Part shown: positions 58,760 through 64,000 of the stretch, piece by piece
Numbering within the stretch: position 1 is the first letter of the stretch
Layout: every line of letters begins with the position of its first letter
Assembly: GCA_965116945.1 (NCBI GenBank)
Contig: OZ220734.1
Coordinates: 2,852,001-2,916,000, forward strand
Direction: 5' to 3'
DNA length: 64,000 nt
Source: Plut-88900 sp965116945
GTDB lineage: Bacteria > Chloroflexota > Dehalococcoidia > Plut-88900
Notes under the pieces: model-generated
Told to the model about the DNA's origin: nothing
What the model saw: the letters and a program-made list of their open reading frames with translations, nothing else
Databases searched by the model: none
Program-made: the position numbers and the translations under genes

Positions 58760-60229
58760 ATGGACTGGATACACCGCTACAACCAGGATGTCGTGACCCC
58801 CGAAGAGGCGGTTGAAATCGTCAAGTCCGGGGCCCGAGTCATGCTGGACCCCAGCGTCACCAACGCCATCCCCAATGCCCTGGCTTCCAGGGGCAGGGAA
58901 CTCTCCGACGTAAGGATCATGTTTCAGGGCCCCTTCGAGGACCAGGACTGGCTGAAAGATGACTACCAAGGCGGCATTACCCTGGTGGGTCAATTCTATC
59001 TGGGGGCCTTTTCCCGACCCGTCCATGACAGGAGAGGCATGGACTACTTTCCCATGATCATGTCCCATCAGTTCAAACCCTACGTGGAGAAACGGGAGCC
59101 CGATTTCGAAGCAGACTTTGCCATCATCCGCGTCTCAACACCCGACGAACTGGGCTACTGCAGCTTCGGCGCCGGTATATGGGACTGCCGCCGATGGGCA
59201 CAGACCGCGAAGAGGGTCATTGCACAACACGATCCCACTTTCATCCGCACTTACGGAGACAACTACATCCACATGTCGGAAATCGACAGATCCGTCCACT
59301 TCGCTCCACCGGAAATTACTGTGGAGGAGGCCACGGGGATCATAGAAGATGTGCAAGACGAGCAAGTCAAAGCCGCAGTCCTGAGATTCCTGCCTGACAT
59401 GTCGGGCCACGAGAGGCAGAGATGGGTCCCATACCTTTGCGGCAAGACTATGCCCGAAGTGCGTGCCGTAGCCCAGGACTTGGGTTGGGGAGACCCTCCG
59501 GAGGAGGACAAACCCTTCGCAGACCATGTTGCCGAGCTGGTTCCCGACGGGAGCACCCTTCAAATAGGCGTTGGGACCCCGGGTAGATACCTACCGAGAC
59601 TCGGGGCCTTCGACTCGAAGAAAGACTTGGGGTGGCATTCGGAGATGGCCTGTCCGGGAGTCCTGGACCTCGTCAAGACTGGCATCGTCAATGGCAGCCG
59701 CAAGACCATCCACCGGGACAAGCTCGTTGGCACCAGTGTGCACGGTTCCAGCCCCAGCGAGATCCAGTGGGCTCACATGAACCCCCTGATAGAACTATAT
59801 GATGCGGAATACATCATCAACGTCCGCACCGTGGCTGCCCATGACAACTACAGGGCAATTAACAACGCCATAAGCGTAGACCTGACAGGGCAGATAAACG
59901 CGGAGACCATTGGAACGCGGATGTGGAACGGCACCGGAGGTCAGACGGAACTGCACCTTGGCGCGGTGCTATCCAGGGGCGGGATGGCCATTACTTTGCT
60001 GAGGTCCACGGCAGCTGGAGGTAAGGTGTCGAGGATCGTGCCGCAGCTGCCGGAGGGTGGGGTAGTGACTATACCCCGCACCTTCGCCGACACCGTTGTA
60101 ACCGAATATGGCATCGCCCGACTCTTGGGCAAGTCCCAGAGGGAACGGGCTGAAGAGATGATTTCCGTAGCCCACCCGAACTTCCGAACTGACCTTCGCA
60201 AGGCTGCACAGATGCTCTTCTATCCATGA
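58760..60229 (+). CDS. Acetyl-CoA hydrolase/transferase family protein
   Basis: CoA-transferase related to 4-hydroxybutyrate CoA-transferase and acetyl-CoA hydrolase. The 489 residues have VTPEEAVEIVKSGARVMLDP at the N-terminus, GYCSFGAGIWDCRRWAQTAK, STLQIGVGTPGRYLPRLG, HSEMACPGVLDL (Glu candidate), and GTGGQTELHLGAVLSRGGMA, then VVTEYGIARLLGKSQRERAE. The E in HSEM is a likely CoA-thioester nucleophile by analogy. Behind the triple RidA gene in a possible operon. Substrate unknown. Confidence 0.88.
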   Translation: MDWIHRYNQDVVTPEEAVEIVKSGARVMLDPSVTNAIPNALASRGRELSDVRIMFQGPFEDQDWLKDDYQGGITLVGQFYLGAFSRPVHDRRGMDYFPMIMSHQFKPYVEKREPDFEADFAIIRVSTPDELGYCSFGAGIWDCRRWAQTAKRVIAQHDPTFIRTYGDNYIHMSEIDRSVHFAPPEITVEEATGIIEDVQDEQVKAAVLRFLPDMSGHERQRWVPYLCGKTMPEVRAVAQDLGWGDPPEEDKPFADHVAELVPDGSTLQIGVGTPGRYLPRLGAFDSKKDLGWHSEMACPGVLDLVKTGIVNGSRKTIHRDKLVGTSVHGSSPSEIQWAHMNPLIELYDAEYIINVRTVAAHDNYRAINNAISVDLTGQINAETIGTRMWNGTGGQTELHLGAVLSRGGMAITLLRSTAAGGKVSRIVPQLPEGGVVTIPRTFADTVVTEYGIARLLGKSQRERAEEMISVAHPNFRTDLRKAAQMLFYP

Positions 60230-60271
60230 CCAGGCATCCCAAGTACCATTAGAGGCCCAGACTAGTTCACT

Positions 60272-60300
60272 TTGACAATTGGGCATGCATTGCTTTAAAA
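60272..60300 (+). promoter_or_regulatory. Sigma-70-type promoter for rplU-rpmA-rpmE
   Basis: TTGACA (60272-60277) and TTAAAA (60295-60300) are 17 bp apart. The predicted transcript would begin near 60307, so the leader before rplU is very short (3 nt to GTG 60310, about 12 nt to ATG 60319). Confidence 0.6.
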
Positions 60301-60309
60301 TGGCCGTTC

Positions 60310-60690
60310 GTGAGCACGATGAAAGACTACGCAATTTTCCAGTCGGGAAGCCGCCAGTATAGGGCTTCCGTCGGCGATACCCTAGTCCTCGACAAACTGC
60401 CTGTCGAACCTGGCAGCCCCGTAGAATTTGACCAGGTTCTCCTAGTCTCCAAGAAGGGAGACGTCAGAATCGGCGCTCCGACCCTTTCCGGGGCCAAGGT
60501 CAAGGCCCGAGTCCTGGAACAGGGCCGGGACAAAAAGGTAATCGTATTCAAATACAAGTCGAAAATCCGTTACCGCAGGAAGACCGGCCACCGGCAAGAC
60601 CACACCAAGGTCGCGATTGAAGGAATTAACGTAGGTCGCGCCCGAAAGTCCAGGGCAAAACAATCAACTAAGAGTGAAGGCGAAGACTAA
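60310..60690 (+). CDS. rplU: 50S ribosomal protein L21
   Basis: Large-subunit protein next to L27. 126 residues from GTG 60310, or 123 from ATG 60319 (MKDYAIFQSGSRQYR). Seen: YAIFQSGSRQYRASVGDTLV, VLLVSKKGDVRIGAPTLSGA, VFKYKSKIRYRRKTGHRQDH. It extends about 20 residues beyond the E. coli protein, with a basic C-terminal tail and an acidic end. The stop overlaps the L27 start by one base. Confidence 0.95.
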   Translation: MSTMKDYAIFQSGSRQYRASVGDTLVLDKLPVEPGSPVEFDQVLLVSKKGDVRIGAPTLSGAKVKARVLEQGRDKKVIVFKYKSKIRYRRKTGHRQDHTKVAIEGINVGRARKSRAKQSTKSEGED

Positions 60691-60944
60691 TGGCTCATAA
60701 GAAGGGCGGCGGCAGCAGCAGAAACGGCCGGGACAGCCAGGGCCAGAGGCTCGGGGTCAAGCGTTACGGAGGGGAACTGGTTACCGCGGGTTCAATCATA
60801 GTCCGCCAGAGGGGCACCAGGATCCATCCTGGAGATAACGTGGGTGTCGGCAGGGATCACACTCTTTTTGCACTGACCGATGGCCGAGTAGAGTTCCAGA
60901 GACACTCCAAGTACCGAAAAAAGGTCAGCATAGCCCCGGCATAG
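60690..60944 (+). CDS. rpmA: 50S ribosomal protein L27
   Basis: 84 residues: MAHKKGGGSSRNGRDSQGQR, GVKRYGGELVTAGSIIVRQR, RIHPGDNVGVGRDHTLFA. Typical length and N-terminus with no extra leader, so no processing is required. It overlaps the L21 stop (ATG within TAATG), and rpmE follows 11 bp later. Confidence 0.97.
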   Translation: MAHKKGGGSSRNGRDSQGQRLGVKRYGGELVTAGSIIVRQRGTRIHPGDNVGVGRDHTLFALTDGRVEFQRHSKYRKKVSIAPA

Positions 60945-60955
60945 CCAATCGCAGC

Positions 60956-61159
60956 ATGAAAACAGAAATCCACCCAACCTACCAGCGTTGCACCGTGACC
61001 TGCGGAAGCTGCGGCACCACTTTCGAAACAGGCTCCACCATGCCCGAGATTCGGTTGGAACTTTGCAGCAAGTGCCACCCCTTCTTCACAGGCCAGCAGA
61101 GAATTGTTGACAGCGGAGGTCGGGTGGAGCAATTCAAGAGAAGGTACGGAATCAAATAG
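60956..61159 (+). CDS. rpmE: 50S ribosomal protein L31
   Basis: 67 residues, zinc-type L31: MKTEIHPTYQRCTVTCGSCG with CxxC, and LELCSKCHPFFTGQQRIVDS with the second CxxC. The zinc ribbon form is intact. Last gene of the L21-L27-L31 group; a terminator hairpin follows. Confidence 0.97.
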   Translation: MKTEIHPTYQRCTVTCGSCGTTFETGSTMPEIRLELCSKCHPFFTGQQRIVDSGGRVEQFKRRYGIK

Positions 61160-61181
61160 CTTTAGTCCGTACTGGTCACCT

Positions 61182-61207
61182 GAGGGAGCTTGTGTGCTCC
61201 CTCTTTT
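61182..61207 (+). terminator. Rho-independent terminator after rpmE
   Basis: GAGGGAGC (61182-61189) pairs with GCTCCCTC (61196-61203) around a 6-nt loop, followed by TTTT. Ends the ribosomal operon before the DUF1385 gene. Confidence 0.75.
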
Positions 61208-61223
61208 GATTTAAGGAGAAGTC

Positions 61224-62150
61224 TTGGCCAAGCGGGTCCCATACGGCGGGCAGGCGGTCATCGAAGGGGTGATGATCCGTGGTAAGAGCAACATAGCCAT
61301 TGCAGTGCGTCGCCCCGACAACGAAATCCAACTCAAGGCCGACCCTATACAAGGACTCTTCACAGGCACCCTGAAAAAAGTTCCCTTAATCAGGGGGTTC
61401 ATAACCCTGCTGGAAGTTATGGTAATCGGCACTAAGGCCCTGATGTACTCGGCCCAGGTGGCAATCGACGAAGCAGAAGACGAGGACGGGAAGAAAGTCG
61501 AGGCGGGCTCGGGGACAGACTTCATGTTGTGGGCCACCCTCGCCGTTGGACTGGCCTTTGGCATCGCAGTCTTCTTTGTCGGCCCCGTATTCCTGAACGA
61601 ATGGCTCGACGATCGCATAAGCTCCGCGGCGGTATTGAACGTGATTGAAGGCGGGGTGCGTCTGGGTCTGTTCCTCGGCTACATTCTGCTCATCGGTAGG
61701 ATGAAGGACATACAGCGGGTATTCGCCTATCACGGCGCCGAGCACATGTCGATCCACGCAATGGAGCACGAGGAAGAGCTGACCGTAGACAACGTGCGCA
61801 AGCACACGACACTCCACCCGAGATGCGGGACTGCCTTCCTGCTGCTTGTGGTGCTCATTGCGATCCTTGTGTTTTTGACCCTCGGCCATCCGCCGCTGTG
61901 GATCAGGATCGTGTCACGCATTGCCCTGCTGCCGGTTATCGCCGGCATTTCCTACGAGGTCCTGAGGATTCACGGTCGGTACGCTGGTAACCGACTGCTG
62001 AAAGTGCTGCTCGGGCCTGGGCTGTTGCTGCAGATGTTGACTACCCGAAGGCCGGATGACGACCAGATTGAGGTGGCAATAGCCGCTCTTGAGGGAGCCA
62101 TTGCCGCCGATGAGGCTGCATCCACCCCCAGCCCCGCCCCGGCCGCCTGA
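61224..62150 (+). CDS. DUF1385 family membrane protein
   Basis: 308 residues from TTG 61224 (MAKRVPYGGQAVIEGVMIRG), preceded by AAGGAGA. The family hallmark GGQAVIEGVMIRG is at the N-terminus, and YHGAEHMSIHAMEHEEELTV...HPRCGTAFLLLVVLI in the second half. Several hydrophobic segments (about 100-125, 145-165, 210-235) indicate an integral membrane protein. The family is usually found near rpmE/prfA and its function is unproven. The C-terminus ends in a short Pro/Ala tail. Confidence 0.88.
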   Translation: MAKRVPYGGQAVIEGVMIRGKSNIAIAVRRPDNEIQLKADPIQGLFTGTLKKVPLIRGFITLLEVMVIGTKALMYSAQVAIDEAEDEDGKKVEAGSGTDFMLWATLAVGLAFGIAVFFVGPVFLNEWLDDRISSAAVLNVIEGGVRLGLFLGYILLIGRMKDIQRVFAYHGAEHMSIHAMEHEEELTVDNVRKHTTLHPRCGTAFLLLVVLIAILVFLTLGHPPLWIRIVSRIALLPVIAGISYEVLRIHGRYAGNRLLKVLLGPGLLLQMLTTRRPDDDQIEVAIAALEGAIAADEAASTPSPAPAA

Positions 62151-62205
62151 TCCACTATTAGCGGCCACATGCCTCCGAGAATATTGCCCTGGTCCCTCCT
62201 TGTCG

Positions 62206-62814
62206 CTAGGCCCAACCGTCGTAGGCCACAACTTCGGAGAGGGGTTTACGTTGAGTCGGGCCAAAGCGGCCCTTCGGGTAACCGAGGGGGATGCAATAGA
62301 CAACCTGAGAGTCTTTGGGCATCTTGAACATTTCATGCACCCGTTCGTCCACGTCCGGGTGGAGGGTCGTGAGCACTCCTCCGATGCCCTGGCTCCTGGC
62401 TGCCAGAAGAAGATTCTGTGCCGCCGGAATCACGGAAGTCATGGAACCGACGTCCCCAGAAGTAGCGCACACGAGCACAATAACTGGGGCTTGCGCAATC
62501 TCGTCTGCCAGTCTCCTGGCTGACTGGATAGTGCCTTTGCCATCAGGGATGTCCTTCGGGAAAATGCCCTGGTCCCGGCGCTTGGCCCACCAGGCCTCGT
62601 GGTAGAGCTTGCCGAAGCGTTCCTTGAGGTCAGCGTCCCGGATAACCATGAACCTCCATGGTTGGAGGTTGGACCCGTTTGGCGCCTTGGTTGCGGCCTC
62701 GAGGGCGGCGTGGAGGTCTTCATCAAGTATAGGGTCGGGCTTGAAGCGTCTTATAGCTCTCTGGGAGAACATTGCTTCTCCCAGGGACATGGTTAGCTTT
62801 TCCTCTGTAGTCAT
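62206..62814 (-). CDS. Nitroreductase family protein
   Basis: FMN-dependent oxidoreductase fold. The 202 residues start with LGEAMFSQRAIRRFKPDPIL, contain ATKAPNGSNLQPWRFMVIRD (FMN contacts), VIPAAQNLLLAARSQGIGGV, and the C-terminal YCIPLGYPKGRFGPTQRKPL. Substrate unknown; nitro compounds, quinones or halogenated substrates occur in the family. Convergent with the DUF1385 gene. Confidence 0.92.
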   Translation of the reverse strand: MTTEEKLTMSLGEAMFSQRAIRRFKPDPILDEDLHAALEAATKAPNGSNLQPWRFMVIRDADLKERFGKLYHEAWWAKRRDQGIFPKDIPDGKGTIQSARRLADEIAQAPVIVLVCATSGDVGSMTSVIPAAQNLLLAARSQGIGGVLTTLHPDVDERVHEMFKMPKDSQVVYCIPLGYPKGRFGPTQRKPLSEVVAYDGWA

Positions 62815-62927
62815 GGCATGCCTCCCGGTTGGGTGTCGATGTAGGAGGCATTCTACTCAATTTCCGGCTCTAAGGTGCGCGTGTACAATACCGACCACCA
62901 AGAATTTACAATGCGGGAGCGCCATAA

Positions 62928-63995
62928 ATGCCAAAACTGACTGCCCAGCAAATGAGGAACGTTGTCTACGAAATCCTTATCGCTGCAGGGGCCAACGAGA
63001 ATACAGCGGATACCGTAGCCGTACACCTGGCCGACGCCAATTTCACTGGGCACGACTCCCATGGTCTGCTGCGTATACCCGACTACGTGTTGCGCATCGA
63101 GGAGGGGCGTGTCGATCCCCGGGCAGAACCTTCGATCGCCTACGAAAAAGGAGCAGTCGCCAAGGTGGACGGGCAGGGGGTATTTGGGCAGGTCGGGGCG
63201 AAGTTTGCCACGGAGACGGCGATAAGGCTGGCCCGGGAGAATGGGATCGGGATGGTGACTATGTGCAACATTGCGCATTCAGGGCGGTTCGGGACCTACC
63301 CTGAAATGGCTGCAAGAGAAGGCATGGCGGCAATAATGTTCGGCGGAAACCAGTTGGACAACGACTACGGGGTCGCTCCCTTTGGAGGTACTGAGGGGCG
63401 GTTGGGCACAAACCCGTTTTCAATGTCCTTCCCCCACTCGGATGGGAGGGTCATTTTGCTGGACTTTGCGACCTCGGAGACTGCTGTGGGCAAAGTTCGT
63501 GTGTACCAGGCCCGATCCAAGTCATTGCCAGGCGAATGGCTGCTGGACTCCGAAGGTAGACCCAGCAGCAACCCGGAAGACTATTTTGACGGAGGCACGA
63601 TACTGCCCCTGGGCGGCCTGAGCACTGGACACAAGGGTTTTGCGCTAAGTATGTTCATGTTCCTGCTGGGAAGGACCTTGGGCCAGGACTCACCGATTTC
63701 TTTTGAGGGAGAGGGTCGTTCGGTAGGGGATTCCATGATTATCGTTATCGACGTAAGCAAGTTACGAGAACCCGAGGGGCTGGCCAAAGATGTGAAACGA
63801 GTCATCGACTATACGAAAGACACGCCCCTGATGTCAGGATTCGATGAAATTCTCTATCCCGGCGAGAAGGAAGACCGCACCCGACAGGACCGTCAGATGA
63901 ATGGAGTGGATGTAGAGGATGCAACATGGGCCCGGGTGAAGGCAACCATTGATCGCCTCGGTATTGGAGACAAACTACCGGGGCTGCCATCGTAA
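62928..63995 (+). CDS. Ldh family oxidoreductase (malate/lactate dehydrogenase type II)
   Basis: NAD(P)-dependent dehydrogenase of the YlbC/YiaK fold, distinct from classical malate dehydrogenase. The 355 residues have VHLADANFTGHDSHGLLRIP with the family catalytic His, NIAHSGRFGTYPEMAAREGM, GTEGRLGTNPFSMSFPHSDG and GGLSTGHKGFALSMFMFLLG. It ends with a stop at 63993-63995. Substrate could be lactate, malate, ureidoglycolate or sulfolactate; context does not decide. Confidence 0.9.
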   Translation: MPKLTAQQMRNVVYEILIAAGANENTADTVAVHLADANFTGHDSHGLLRIPDYVLRIEEGRVDPRAEPSIAYEKGAVAKVDGQGVFGQVGAKFATETAIRLARENGIGMVTMCNIAHSGRFGTYPEMAAREGMAAIMFGGNQLDNDYGVAPFGGTEGRLGTNPFSMSFPHSDGRVILLDFATSETAVGKVRVYQARSKSLPGEWLLDSEGRPSSNPEDYFDGGTILPLGGLSTGHKGFALSMFMFLLGRTLGQDSPISFEGEGRSVGDSMIIVIDVSKLREPEGLAKDVKRVIDYTKDTPLMSGFDEILYPGEKEDRTRQDRQMNGVDVEDATWARVKATIDRLGIGDKLPGLPS

Positions 63996-64000
63996 TGGCT

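Overview
The window is high-GC bacterial DNA whose gene content best fits an uncultured Chloroflexota lineage of the Dehalococcoidia/SAR202 kind. This is inference. It rests on the mix of luciferase-like monooxygenases, CaiB/BaiF CoA-transferases, amidohydrolases, Ldh-type dehydrogenases, UGSC selenoproteins, frequent TTG/GTG starts and many dispersed hairpin repeats. No rRNA or other decisive marker is present.

Layout. 0.5-7.3 kb (minus strand): argS, recG and a DegV (FakB-like)/DAK2 (FakA-like) fatty-acid kinase pair. 7.4-9.9 kb (plus): rpmB, then two DsbA-like lipoproteins with in-frame UGA codons. 9.9-18.2 kb (minus): arginine biosynthesis (argJ, argB, argD, argG, argH), with an acyl-CoA dehydrogenase/MaoC pair between argG and argH, and rpe at the end. 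18.3-30.2 kb (minus): two UGSC selenoproteins, five copies of a ~345-residue partner family, an SDR, a ureohydrolase, a luciferase-like monooxygenase and a RecB-like nuclease. 30.4-33.2 kb (plus): SirB1-like, ornithine cyclodeaminase-like and class IV aminotransferase genes. 33.6-43.7 kb: FAD oxidoreductase, CaiB/BaiF transferase, a molybdenum-cofactor nucleotidyltransferase with a decayed paralog, XdhC, an MFS transporter, two tiny membrane proteins and an IS481 element. 44.1-46.1 kb: an isolated terminase-like cassette. 46.9-64 kb: a UPWC DsbA-family selenoprotein, RidA proteins, a metalloprotease gene split by TAG, Fur, miaB, tRNA-Ser, moaE/moaD, an anchored serine protease, an amidohydrolase, a triple-RidA fusion, a CoA-transferase, the L21-L27-L31 operon, a DUF1385 protein, a nitroreductase and an Ldh dehydrogenase.

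The main discovery is a dense set of probable selenoproteins that ordinary gene calling would cut in two: five genes with six in-frame UGA codons. Three UGAs stand at the first Cys position of CxxC motifs in DsbA-like domains (USSC, UPGC, UPSC), one forms UPWC in a FrnE-like protein, and two form U-G-S-C in the UGSC family. The three tandem DsbA UGAs are each followed, after exactly 21 nt, by an 8-nt hairpin loop containing GGU, the layout of a bacterial SECIS. The UGSC genes have related hairpins 18-19 nt after UGA. UGA is an ordinary stop for several other genes here, so global recoding is unlikely. The selA/B/C/D machinery must lie elsewhere and is not in this window.

Spacers hold at least four families of short palindromic repeats. 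In two of them the stem sequence changes between copies while base pairing is kept. One repeat copy is split by the IS481 element, which has left a 6-bp target duplication.
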